Assembly: GCA_021323355.1 (NCBI GenBank)
Contig: JAJONK010000140.1
Location: 1-12,190 of the forward strand
Direction of reading: 5' to 3'
DNA length: 12,190 bases
Origin: Deltaproteobacteria bacterium
GTDB taxonomy: Bacteria > Desulfobacterota > Binatia > UBA9968
The position numbers and the translations under genes are program-made. This document shows, piece after piece, positions 1 through 6,618 of the stretch. Under the pieces are notes generated by a model that saw only the letters and a program-made list of their open reading frames with translations, ran no database searches and was not told the DNA's origin. Positions within the stretch are counted from its first letter, which is position 1, and each line of letters starts with the position of its first letter.

Positions 1-158
1 GCGGCAATTACCGGCGGGCTGTTGCGTATTAAATCTTGTTTGTTGAATGCACCGCCGGCCTGATCGTTTTGCATGTCCCAAACCAGCAGTACCGAGCGGC
101 TCGGGTCAACGATTTCACTTAACTCGACAGGTATTTTTCTTCCTTCGAACTCGATCAT
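1..158 (-). CDS. Isochorismatase-like cysteine hydrolase, N-terminal part (cut by window edge)
   Basis: Reading leftward from the ATG at 156-158, the frame is open to base 1 and encodes 52 residues beginning MIEFEGRKIPVELSEIVDP. The segment VLLVWDMQND (about residues 23-32) is the first beta strand and catalytic-Asp motif of the isochorismatase/nicotinamidase-like fold; Asp28 would be the Asp of the Asp-Lys-Cys triad. The Lys and Cys lie beyond the window, so catalysis cannot be confirmed. These enzymes hydrolyse amides or related C-N bonds (N-carbamoylsarcosine, ureidoacrylate, nicotinamide), or isochorismate. The reading frame continues upstream of the ATG as far as GTG codons at 224 and 230, so the true start could be up to 24 residues earlier; no strong ribosome site decides this. 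It lies 165 bases downstream of the diadenylate cyclase on the same strand. Family assignment is good, substrate unknown. Confidence 0.75.
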   Translation of the reverse strand, partial: MIEFEGRKIPVELSEIVDPSRSVLLVWDMQNDQAGGAFNKQDLIRNSPPVIA

Positions 159-323
159 AAGCGCACCGCTTCTTTCCGGGTTGTCGCTGAATCCCCTTCT
201 GTAAAGGAACGACTGCGAAAGCACTTTCACCTTCCGAGATCTGCCTTCGTCAGTATTGGCCGTGTCGTTGGTCTCGGCGCGGAGCCATCAAGTAATCGCG
301 TCGTCATTAGCCGGACTCATTAG

Positions 324-1511
324 CTAGCCGCGGTTAGTATCGTTGGCGTTTGGAACCTTTCGCACCGACAGCCTGAGGGTCGAAGGGCTGACGTCCTGCA
401 ACGTGAGCTCTTTCGGATATTGAATGTTTTTCTCTGAAATCGTGAAGGTTCGCCGCCCAAGCTCCGCCATGGATACGTCGATTGCGACTTTGATCTTGCT
501 CGAATTAAACAGATAAAAAGCCCGCCGCGGCCCGCGAAAGGTAGCGTTTACCACCGGCGGCTCGATGTCTTCCACTTGAAGATCGGGGGGAAGATTCTCA
601 ACGCTTACCGGAACCGTATAGCTGACGTCGACCGTCTTAGAACCGGGCACGAAGATGTACCAAAACCCAATTGCCAGCGCGATGGCGATGGCTTTGGCGA
701 TCCAGTTCTCGCGAAAAAGCGGTAAGGCGAAATGGTTTTCCGTCGATGATGGAAACTTCGATTGCAAAAAGCTTTCGAGAACGGCGCCAAGCTCTTGTAT
801 GTTCTGTACTTCGCGAAGCTTGCCCTCCGTTGCCACTGAAATTGTGCCGCGCTCTTCGGACACGACGATACATAGGGCGTCGGTTAGTTCCGCCAATCCC
901 AAAGCCGCCGAGTGCCGGGTGCCGACGTTGGCAAGTTGTCTGAGATCCTTGGATAGCGGTAGGTGAGCCGCGAATCTCGAGATGTTATCTTGGTCCACCA
1001 GAACCGCGCCGTCATGCCCCGGTGAATGGGGATCGAAAATGCTCTTCAGCAGCGGCGCACTCACTTTGCCGTCCAGAGGGATTCCGCCGGTGATATGTCG
1101 CTCGAGCGGATCGTTGCCGCGGATGACGATCAACGCGCCGACGTGTTCCTTGGCGAGATCGGCTACGGTGCGAACCAGGACGTCTGAAGTGCTCGAACCC
1201 AAAGTCGGGGTTCTCTTCCGCGCCAGGCTCCAGACCGCGATGCGCTCGAATAACTGGCGCAATTCCTCCTGAAAGATCACTACGATCATGATCAAGAAAA
1301 TCGCGAAGAAACCCTGAAAAATCCATGCAGTCATCTGCAGATCGAGGTACTTGGCGATAATGTAAATGGAACCGAGGATTAAAATTCCTCGAACCACAAA
1401 AGCGGCGCGGGTCTGTTGCGCCCAAACAATGGCTGTGTAGAGGAGAATAGCGACAAAGACGACGTCGAGCATCTCCGGCAAGGTGACGGTCCAGAATGGG
1501 TTATCGATCAT
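324..1511 (-). CDS. cdaA: Membrane diadenylate cyclase (CdaA/DisA_N) fused to a YbbR/CdaR-like domain
   Basis: 395 residues. Three hydrophobic helices (about 13-30, 37-53, 62-80) precede QEELRQLFER, the usual junction of CdaA into its cyclase domain. The DAC (DisA_N) domain spans about 105-250, with the DGA motif at 167-169 (GHDGAVLVD) and GTRHS at 197-201; the family normally has GTRHR, so the last Arg is Ser here. The enzyme would condense two ATP into cyclic di-AMP at the inner membrane face. A fourth transmembrane segment (about 270-288) leads into an extracytoplasmic region (about 291-385) with the feel of a YbbR/CdaR repeat (VSVENLPPDLQVEDIEPPVV, then a FRGPRRAF segment). In Firmicutes CdaR is a separate protein encoded next to cdaA and regulates it; here both appear on one chain. 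The usual neighbour glmM is not present. The ATG at 1509-1511 gives the expected N terminus. Cyclase fold is confident; the YbbR call is moderate. Confidence 0.88.
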   Translation of the reverse strand: MIDNPFWTVTLPEMLDVVFVAILLYTAIVWAQQTRAAFVVRGILILGSIYIIAKYLDLQMTAWIFQGFFAIFLIMIVVIFQEELRQLFERIAVWSLARKRTPTLGSSTSDVLVRTVADLAKEHVGALIVIRGNDPLERHITGGIPLDGKVSAPLLKSIFDPHSPGHDGAVLVDQDNISRFAAHLPLSKDLRQLANVGTRHSAALGLAELTDALCIVVSEERGTISVATEGKLREVQNIQELGAVLESFLQSKFPSSTENHFALPLFRENWIAKAIAIALAIGFWYIFVPGSKTVDVSYTVPVSVENLPPDLQVEDIEPPVVNATFRGPRRAFYLFNSSKIKVAIDVSMAELGRRTFTISEKNIQYPKELTLQDVSPSTLRLSVRKVPNANDTNRG

Positions 1512-1584
1512 TTTATGAAGAGTCCCGATAGTTCGCTGCCGGCATCACCCGTAGTGAAGCATTCGCGTGATCGATGATGCTTGC

Positions 1585-1596
1585 GCGCCGCGGCGC
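1585..1596. repeat. 12-bp perfect GC palindrome in the divergent intergenic region
   Basis: GCGCCGCGGCGC reads the same on both strands. It lies in the 282-bp region between the divergent cyclase and LLM genes, about 75 bp upstream of the cyclase start. A smaller hairpin (AAGCAT at 1557-1562 with ATGCTT at 1577-1582) sits beside it. Either could be an operator or simply GC-rich chance; no regulator gene is nearby. Confidence 0.3.
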
Positions 1597-1711
1597 ATTG
1601 TCTGAGGCCCTATTTCGATAAAATAGCACGCTGTGCCTCGAAGATATACCGCTGGCTGAAAAATCCGAGAGCTGCGCCGAGGTATTGATCGTTGAGGTTG
1701 TGACGCTTTCG

Positions 1712-1717
1712 TATACT
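1712..1717 (+). promoter_or_regulatory. Possible -10 box for the LLM oxidoreductase gene
   Basis: TATACT matches four of six bases of the sigma-70 -10 consensus and lies about 77 bases before the ATG at 1794. No good -35 is found at 16-18 bases; the nearest TTG-containing hexamers are at poor spacing. Weak candidate, listed because this is the only gene on the plus strand and needs its own promoter in this region. Confidence 0.22.
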
Positions 1718-1793
1718 GTGGTAAGCACAGGCGCAGATCGCCAGCGCGAGGTCGCAGGATTAGACGAAAGCAAATTGCCAGATCGGAAAACGG

Positions 1794-2789
1794 ATGAACA
1801 TGGAGCGTGCCGTAAAAATCGGTCTAAGCCCGCTCCAAGGGCAAGCGAGCTTTGAGGAGACGCTGCGCGAATGTGAGCGAGCAGAGGCGTCCGGATTCGA
1901 CTCGATCTGGCTGGGCGAGCACCACAACAATCCGGTTTTGTACCCCGCACCGCTCATCGGACTTGCCGCCATCGCCAGCCGGACACGGCGCATCCGCTTG
2001 GGCACGGGCGTTCTTTTGCTGCCACTGTATCATCCGATGATGGTTGCCGAAGAAGGCGCGATGGTCGACGTGATTTCCGGCGGGCGCTTGATCCTGGGCG
2101 TTGGCGCTGGCTACGCGCCGGAGGAATTCGCCGCCTTTGGTTATTCACTCAGGGAGCGAGGCGGCAGGCTGGAGGAGAGCGCTGCGTTACTTCGCCGGCT
2201 CTGGACGGAAGAAAACGTCACGCATCGCGGAAAATATTATCAACTGGACAATGCAACGGTGGCGCCCCGGCCCGTGCAGCGGCCAAACCCGCCGATCTGG
2301 TTCGGCGCCTGGGCAGAACCGGCGGTCCGGCGGGTGGCGCGACTCGGAGACGCCTGGTTGGTCGGGCCGTCGGCCAATCTCCAAGAGATCGCACCCTGCG
2401 CGGAGCTGTATCGAAAAGCGTGCAGTGACACGGGGAAAGGTGACGGCGAGGTGGCCTTGTTCCGCTACGTCTTCGTAGCGAGCAGCACCAAGAAAGCAAT
2501 CAGCTCGGCGGGAGACCCGTTTATCAATGCGTTTGAAAGGATGTACTTCCGCTGGCCCCACCCGGTGGTCAAACGGCCGGAGGGGCAGCTCACAATTGAG
2601 CGACTTGCCAAACACCGGATTATTCTAGGCGACCCGAAAATCTGCCTGGAGGAAATCACTCGCTTCCAAGAAAGATTAGGAATCAAATATCTCGTCTGCC
2701 GATTCTCGGTGCCGGGAATCTCCCGTGAAGCTTGCCAAGAATCACTCGATCTTTTCACCCGCGAAGTCATGCCGGCCCTGGGCGGGTGA
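1794..2789 (+). CDS. LLM-class flavin-dependent oxidoreductase (luciferase-like)
   Basis: 331 residues, a normal length for single-chain luciferase-like TIM-barrel oxidoreductases using F420 or FMN. Family signatures: GFDSIWLGEHH (34-44), the RIRLGTGVLLLPLYHP strand-loop (66-81) that shapes the cofactor pocket, and SGGRLILGVGAGY (95-107). The middle has the common RPVQRPNPPIWFGAW segment, and residues after it (ARLGDAWLVGP) match the usual C-terminal barrel strand. The reaction is a flavin-dependent hydride transfer or monooxygenation; whether F420 or FMN is used cannot be told from sequence. The ATG at 1794 has a GGAAAA six bases upstream; a second ATG lies two codons later. It is the only plus-strand gene here, divergent from the cyclase and convergent with the UbiD operon, so a role in the same catabolic pathway is possible but not shown. 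Confidence 0.9.
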   Translation: MNMERAVKIGLSPLQGQASFEETLRECERAEASGFDSIWLGEHHNNPVLYPAPLIGLAAIASRTRRIRLGTGVLLLPLYHPMMVAEEGAMVDVISGGRLILGVGAGYAPEEFAAFGYSLRERGGRLEESAALLRRLWTEENVTHRGKYYQLDNATVAPRPVQRPNPPIWFGAWAEPAVRRVARLGDAWLVGPSANLQEIAPCAELYRKACSDTGKGDGEVALFRYVFVASSTKKAISSAGDPFINAFERMYFRWPHPVVKRPEGQLTIERLAKHRIILGDPKICLEEITRFQERLGIKYLVCRFSVPGISREACQESLDLFTREVMPALGG

Positions 2790-2793
2790 TTCT

Positions 2794-2809
2794 GCGGCTT
2801 AGAAGCCGC
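2794..2809 (+). terminator. Possible hairpin terminator after the LLM gene
   Basis: GCGGCTT-AG-AAGCCGC is a perfect 7-bp inverted repeat starting four bases after the LLM stop codon (TGA 2787-2789). The hairpin is GC-rich, but only a short GTTT follows, so it is at best a weak intrinsic terminator for the plus strand. Confidence 0.4.
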
Positions 2810-2862
2810 CGTTTACTGGCTGCTCAAAGAGGTCCAGAGGGGGAGGCGGATTGGTGTGCGCG

Positions 2863-2910
2863 CGTGTTCGTGAAAACGTGATCGAGAATTTCGAAACCAA
2901 CACGAACACG
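2863..2910. repeat. Inverted repeat with 10-bp perfect arms in the convergent region
   Basis: CGTGTTCGTG (2863-2872) is the exact reverse complement of CACGAACACG (2901-2910), with a 28-base loop. The same arms can also pair differently: TTCGTGAAAACGTG (2868-2881 region) against CACGTATCACGAA (2907-2919) with one bulge. Alternating CGTG/CACG blocks like this are typical of dispersed intergenic repeats. It lies between the ends of two convergent genes, where it may stop or protect both transcripts. Confidence 0.6.
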
Positions 2911-2938
2911 TATCACGAAGACGGATTCGAGTGAGCGA

Positions 2939-2991
2939 TTCAGCGCAACGAAGCATACGGATTTTTTTCAGCAGCCCGCTAATGCGCTGAA
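2939..2991. repeat. 9-bp inverted repeat spanning the UbiD stop, with a T7 tract in the loop
   Basis: TTCAGCGCA (2939-2947) is the exact reverse complement of TGCGCTGAA (2983-2991). The right arm covers the last codons of UbiD, the UbiD stop (2979-2981) lies just inside it, and a run of seven T is at 2962-2968. The spacer is 35 bases. It could form a structure at the 3' end of the UbiD transcript; the T run has no stem directly before it on the plus strand, so this is not a standard intrinsic terminator. Confidence 0.4.
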
Positions 2992-4367
2992 CGCCGGCCG
3001 GGGAAATAGTCTTCGAGCTTAATGTTTTCCGATCCGGGAACGCGGATCTCCTCGGGATAGTTGGCCTTGCGGGTGGCGTCGATGCCCATCTTAGTCACAA
3101 GATGGGAACCTCCCGCCGGGTCATAAGACGCGGGATCGAGCGGCGAACCCTTGGCATTCGTTACCATGAAGATATCCGTATCGGCGCGGACTCGGGTTGC
3201 GATCGCGTGCAGCACTTCCTCGTCGTTCAGGATATCAACATCTTGGTCCACCACAACGACGTATTTGAGAAATGGGTCGGCGGCGAACGCCGCCATCGCG
3301 GCATTCTTGGGCTCCCCTTCGATGATCTTCTCTATGGAAACGTAGCAGATGAAACGGCACCTGCCTGACGTCGGGACATGCACCGCTCGGACTTTAGGTG
3401 ACGCCATCTTTACTATCTTCATGATGACCGTCGAGCGAACGATGCCCGAAAGCAGGAGGTTATCGGCATGACCCACGAAGCTCGATTGGTAGAGCGCATC
3501 GCGGCGCATGGTGATGGCCTTGACCTGGACGATCGGGTTATTGCGCTGCGGTCCGTAGGTTCCCGGATATTCGCCGAACGGCGCTTCGGCCTTGCGCAAC
3601 TTGGGAAGAATCTCGCACTCGAGCACGATCTCGGCGTGAGCCGGAACTTCTAAATCGATGGTTTGGCAGGGCACCAGCTCTACCGGCTCGCCCATGACTC
3701 CGCCCGCCACGGAGAATTCGTCGGTCTCCAGCGAAGTAAAGGAAAGGCAGCCGACATAAAAAGCCGGGTGATGCCCGATCGCCACCGCCATGGGCGTGGG
3801 CTTATTTTGGCGCTCGTACATCTGCCAGATATAGTGGCCGTGGGCGGTTTCCGATAGCTGGACGCCGAAACTATCTTGAGAGTGGACCATGAGCCGGTAA
3901 ATGCCGGCGTTGCGTACCCCTGAATCCGGATCTCGCATGATGCCAAAACCCGCGGTTATGTAACGGCCGGCATCCTTTTCATGGTAAGTCAGAATCGGCA
4001 GGCGGGTTACGTCTACATCTTTCCCGGTAACGACGACCTCTTGCACCGGCGCTTCTTTGACCAGTGCCGGCGACTTGGGAGAGTCCTCCCGGGCAGAGTA
4101 CTCGCGGATGAATTCCGGCAGCGTTCCGTTTTTGAGACCGATGGCTCGGAACAAACGGCGGGCGTCGGCATGAACGTTGGTTACGACCGGCAGAGCCGAG
4201 CCTCGCACCTTCTCGAAGATGACGATGGGAAATTTTCGCTCCTTTTCCAATTGGGCGAGCACTCCCGTCACTTCGAAGTGTGGATCAACTTCCTTCTTCA
4301 CTCGTAGTACCTGATCCGGCTCTTCCGCTTCCACCTCGTTTAGAAATTGCCTTAAATCTTTTGCCAC
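2979..4367 (-). CDS. UbiD-family prenyl-FMN-dependent (de)carboxylase
   Basis: I start at GTG 4365-4367: AAGGA lies seven bases upstream and the product then begins MAKDLRQFL, the usual UbiD N terminus; the longer frame from TTG 4388 adds seven residues and lacks a ribosome site. The protein is 462 residues, a normal length. Compared with known UbiD/Fdc1 enzymes all key residues are present: Asn153 and Arg158 in RNAGIYRLM, His176 in TAHGHY, Glu217 in DEFSVAGG, and the Glu261/Glu266 pair in EAPFGEYPGTYG. These bind prenylated FMN with Mn and K, and catalyse reversible decarboxylation of aromatic or alpha,beta-unsaturated acids. The cofactor maker UbiX is not in this window. It is the last gene of the minus-strand cluster, 187 bases after the binding protein. 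Given its neighbours a catabolic role is likelier than ubiquinone synthesis. The substrate is unknown. Confidence 0.93.
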   Translation of the reverse strand: MAKDLRQFLNEVEAEEPDQVLRVKKEVDPHFEVTGVLAQLEKERKFPIVIFEKVRGSALPVVTNVHADARRLFRAIGLKNGTLPEFIREYSAREDSPKSPALVKEAPVQEVVVTGKDVDVTRLPILTYHEKDAGRYITAGFGIMRDPDSGVRNAGIYRLMVHSQDSFGVQLSETAHGHYIWQMYERQNKPTPMAVAIGHHPAFYVGCLSFTSLETDEFSVAGGVMGEPVELVPCQTIDLEVPAHAEIVLECEILPKLRKAEAPFGEYPGTYGPQRNNPIVQVKAITMRRDALYQSSFVGHADNLLLSGIVRSTVIMKIVKMASPKVRAVHVPTSGRCRFICYVSIEKIIEGEPKNAAMAAFAADPFLKYVVVVDQDVDILNDEEVLHAIATRVRADTDIFMVTNAKGSPLDPASYDPAGGSHLVTKMGIDATRKANYPEEIRVPGSENIKLEDYFPGRRSAH

Positions 4368-4374
4368 AGGAGAT

Positions 4375-4379
4375 TCCTT
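4375..4379 (-). promoter_or_regulatory. Shine-Dalgarno site deciding the UbiD GTG start
   Basis: AAGGA on the minus strand, seven bases before GTG 4367. No comparable site precedes the alternative TTG at 4388. Confidence 0.65.
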
Positions 4380-4424
4380 CTCAGCCAATGTGACCGCTGG
4401 GGCGCAAATTTTGCAGCATAGGTT

Positions 4425-4515
4425 CCGTCATTCCACCGAACGGCCGACAGCGCGGGAGAGGCTGAATCCAGGAAAACCAGGAACACTGGATTGCGGCTTT
4501 CGCGGTGGTGACGAG
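4425..4515. repeat. Degenerate REP-like palindromic element between binding protein and UbiD
   Basis: The stretch runs from CCGTCATTCC (4425-4434) to TTTCGCGGTGGTGACGAG (ending 4515). Its core is AATCCAG (4465-4471) pairing with CTGGATT (4486-4492) around a 14-base loop. The layout, outer CGTCATTCC / TGACGAG ends and inner GAATCCAG / CTGGATT arms, looks like a decayed copy of the common dispersed palindrome of the form GTCATTCCCGC...GAATCCAG...CTGGATTCCCGC...GCGGGAATGAC. That likeness is from memory of the pattern, not a search. It fills most of the 187-base gap and may stabilise or attenuate the message before UbiD. Confidence 0.5.
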
Positions 4516-4554
4516 GGAGACGCTACGATTTTGGCCCAAATGGCGTCTTCGGTT

Positions 4555-5550
4555 TCATTTCAAAAAACTCAGATCCAGCGCGTTGTCAATGCTGATTTTC
4601 TGCTGCATGCCGTTCTTGGTGAACCACTCGGCTTGATCCGCCAGATTCTCGACGAGCAGCTTGCCGCTCGGATCTTGATACGGCGAAATGGCCGTCTGAA
4701 TGACTTTGGCAGGTACCTTGGTGTATTTCTCCAGAATCGCCGCGATCTCGGGATCCTTCGTTCCGTTCTTATGAAAAACCTCGGCTGCCTTGAGATAGGC
4801 ATTCATCCAACGTTGCGCCACGGGCCGGCGCTCGTTGATGAATTTACCCGAATAGATAATGACGCCGACCTGGACCGGACCCAGGCCTTTGACCTGATCG
4901 GGAGTGCGAAAGGGAACGGCGACCCCGCGCTCCGCAAAGCGGGCTGCCCAGGGCTCCACCGCATAGGCGGCGTCGATGGCTTTGGTCTCAAAAGCCGTCA
5001 CCTGGCTGGCGGCATTAAGAAAGGTCAGCTCGACATCGTTGATGGTGAGGCCGACTTCTTCGGCCATCTTGCCCACGAGATAGTGCTGGATGTTACCCTT
5101 GGCCAGGATCGCGATCTTTTTTCCTTTGAGATCTCTGAAACTTTTCACTTGTCCTGAATCGACTAAATCCTTGCGCACCGTCAATAGGGAAAATCCGTAC
5201 CCTTGCCGCGCTTGACCCTTGTCCGCGACGATGCGAAACGGCGCTTGTTGGGCGACGGCGTTAAAAAGTCCGGCGGTAGCGGAACCGACCGAAACTTCCA
5301 GCTCACCCGCCACCAGCGCGGGAACCTGCTTTGCCGCCGAGGCGAAGTTGGTAATGTCCGTGACGACGCCCTGCTCCTTGAAAAACCCCTTCTCGACGGC
5401 GATGTAAACGGCGGCGTTGGAAATTGCCGCCAGATCTCCAAGCTTCACGGTTTCCGACTGCGCTCGCGCCGCCGAAGGCGATAGAGCAAGCGCGATGATC
5501 AGAGCCAAATGCCAGAGTGATTGTACATTTATCATTCTTTCCTCGGCCAT
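4555..5550 (-). CDS. ABC transporter periplasmic substrate-binding protein (NitT/TauT, NMT1-like)
   Basis: The ATG at 5548-5550 is chosen because AAGGAG lies six bases upstream and the product then starts with a clean signal peptide; the frame stays open further upstream but has no such site. 331 residues. Residues 1-30 form a Sec signal (positively charged start, hydrophobic LWHLALIIALAL, cleavage after SAARA). There is no lipobox Cys, so the protein is expected to be free in the periplasm. The mature part has the NMT1/SsuA-like pattern: VKLGDLAAISNAAVYIAVEKGFF (35-57), the ligand-loop region VGSATAGLFNAVA (88-100), the FRDLKGKKIAILAKGN hinge strand (138-153) and the YAVEPWAARF motif (196-205). 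It delivers an unidentified small organic or sulfonate-type ligand to the permease encoded 278 bases upstream. The gap before it carries a candidate promoter, so it may be transcribed separately with UbiD. Confidence 0.9.
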   Translation of the reverse strand: MAEERMINVQSLWHLALIIALALSPSAARAQSETVKLGDLAAISNAAVYIAVEKGFFKEQGVVTDITNFASAAKQVPALVAGELEVSVGSATAGLFNAVAQQAPFRIVADKGQARQGYGFSLLTVRKDLVDSGQVKSFRDLKGKKIAILAKGNIQHYLVGKMAEEVGLTINDVELTFLNAASQVTAFETKAIDAAYAVEPWAARFAERGVAVPFRTPDQVKGLGPVQVGVIIYSGKFINERRPVAQRWMNAYLKAAEVFHKNGTKDPEIAAILEKYTKVPAKVIQTAISPYQDPSGKLLVENLADQAEWFTKNGMQQKISIDNALDLSFLK

Positions 5551-5556
5551 TTTTCT

Positions 5557-5562
5557 CTCCTT
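5557..5562 (-). promoter_or_regulatory. Strong Shine-Dalgarno site for the binding protein
   Basis: AAGGAG on the minus strand, six bases before ATG 5550. It is the best ribosome site in the window, in line with the high level needed for a periplasmic binding protein, and it rules out the longer TTG- or ATG-started frames at 5637 and 5610. Confidence 0.8.
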
Positions 5563-5607
5563 GAAAGACGGTATCTTTCGTGGCCCCGGTATCAGGCGTT
5601 CAAGGCG

Positions 5608-5637
5608 CATGTACCACGCCCATTCGACACGTGTCAA
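5608..5637 (-). promoter_or_regulatory. Candidate sigma-70 promoter for binding protein and UbiD
   Basis: On the minus strand a perfect -35 TTGACA (5632-5637) is followed after 18 bases by TACATG (5608-5613), which matches the -10 consensus at three of six positions. Transcription would start near 5600, leaving about 50 bases of leader with the AAGGAG site. The -35 is convincing, the -10 is weak. Confidence 0.35.
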
Positions 5638-5700
5638 TGCAATGCAGAGACAGAAGAGAAACTTTTCAGCGCGGAGGCGGAGGCGCCGAGGAAGAAATCA

Positions 5701-5831
5701 AGGGCGCGCTGGTCAAAAAGGTCCAGCTACGAGGCGCGCGAAGATCGATGAGCGGAGGCGTACTCCTGTACGTTTACGCGAAATCGGACGAGCGGAACGA
5801 AGTAGATGCGCTTTTTCACCACCGCGCCCTA
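5701..5831. repeat. 131-bp imperfect palindrome abutting the permease stop codon
   Basis: The centre is CGTAC-TCCT-GTACG (5759-5772). The two 65-base halves are imperfect reverse complements: the left end reads AGGGCGCGCTGGTCAAAAAG (5701-5720) and the reverse complement of the right end reads AGGGCGCGGTGGTGAAAAAG (5812-5831), 18 of 20 identical, followed by further CTAC and CCGATxxxCG-type matches at shifted spacing. The right tip includes the permease TAG stop (5829-5831). The design, distal arms ending in an AAAAAG/CTTTTT block and a GTAC-loop-GTAC centre, resembles large intergenic palindromes scattered through some deltaproteobacterial-type genomes; that is recollection, not a search. No coding is supported inside it. 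Confidence 0.65.
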
Positions 5832-6590
5832 GGAGCGCTTCCACGGGCAAGTCACCCGCTCGAGCCATTGCAAGCTCCAGCTGCTCAGAATGCCGAGAAT
5901 GCCAAAGGCGACGGTGCAAGCGAATACCTGCTTAACGAGGAGCAACTGATACGATTCCCATAGTAGAAAGCCGAGTCCCGCCTTGGTCGCCTCGATCTCG
6001 GTAATAAAAACCAGGATCAAGGCCGTGCCGGCGCCCAGCCTGAGGCCGGTAAAGATATTGGGTAAGGCCCCTGGAATGACGACTTTCATAAAAATCTGCC
6101 GTTGGTTTGCGCCGAGATCTCGCGCCGCCTTGAGGAGCACCGGATCAATCGCTTTTACTCCGGTAACGGTGTTGATCAGGACCAGAAAAACTACACCGAT
6201 CATGATCGTCATGACCTTCGACGTTTCACCGAGACCAAACCACAGCATAAAGAGCGGAAACAGCGCCGACTTCGGGATCGGGTAAATCGCGCCCACGAGC
6301 GGATCGACGGCGTCTTCGACGGCGCGGAACCAGCCGACTAGCAACCCCAATAAGATTCCGAGAAGCGAACCATAAATAAACCCCTGCAATACGCGATGGA
6401 GACTCACGGCGACGGCCCATAGCAATTGGCCGTTCAGCGTCAATTCCACCATCGTGCGAAGAACCGCCGCTGGCGGGGGCACCAGTAGCTGGTTGACTCC
6501 GCCGAGCCGCACCACGCCCTCCCAGATCAGCAGGAAAGCGATCGGGGAAACGATCCGCAGCGGCCGATAGCGTCTCCACAGAGCTTTCAT
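5829..6590 (-). CDS. ABC transporter permease (NitT/TauT, SsuC/TauC-like)
   Basis: ATG 6588-6590 is preceded by GGAGG four bases upstream, and the product MKALWRRYRPLRIV begins as family members do; the frame upstream of it reads as non-coding. 253 residues, a normal length. About six membrane segments: near 12-28, 64-88, 104-120, 124-145, 184-199 and 220-240. The cytoplasmic EAA loop that docks on the ATPase is at 153-177 (LKAARDLGANQRQIF, then IPGALP), in the usual form with Gly at the seventh position after AA. It forms the channel of an importer with the adjacent ATPase and binding protein. It sits 92 bases after the ATPase gene, a gap holding a four-run G motif, and its stop codon lies inside the tip of a large palindrome. 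Substrate not predictable. Confidence 0.93.
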   Translation of the reverse strand: MKALWRRYRPLRIVSPIAFLLIWEGVVRLGGVNQLLVPPPAAVLRTMVELTLNGQLLWAVAVSLHRVLQGFIYGSLLGILLGLLVGWFRAVEDAVDPLVGAIYPIPKSALFPLFMLWFGLGETSKVMTIMIGVVFLVLINTVTGVKAIDPVLLKAARDLGANQRQIFMKVVIPGALPNIFTGLRLGAGTALILVFITEIEATKAGLGFLLWESYQLLLVKQVFACTVAFGILGILSSWSLQWLERVTCPWKRS

Positions 6591-6594
6591 AAAA

Positions 6595-6599
6595 CCTCC
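6595..6599 (-). promoter_or_regulatory. Shine-Dalgarno site for the permease
   Basis: GGAGG on the minus strand followed by TTTT and ATG. It fixes the permease start at 6590 rather than further upstream. Confidence 0.75.
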
Positions 6600-6618
6600 G
6601 CGAACTATTCCTGGTTTC

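Noticed and set aside
1512..1793. Possible c-di-AMP riboswitch or structured leader before the cyclase
   Set aside because: Only a 6-bp hairpin and a 12-bp palindrome are visible. I could not recognise ydaO-type conserved elements.
1513..1950. 145-codon open frame on the minus strand in the divergent region
   Set aside because: It overlaps the 5' end of the LLM gene and its composition (Ser, Arg, Ala rich) looks non-coding. The 282-base gap is better read as regulatory.
4390..5157. 255-codon open frame on the plus strand opposite the binding protein
   Set aside because: Fully antisense to a well-supported gene, no family resemblance and no convincing start site.
5417..5935. Arg-rich plus-strand frame in the permease-binding protein gap
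   Set aside because: The frame runs through the large palindrome and into two genes on the other strand. Its low-complexity Arg product is not credible.
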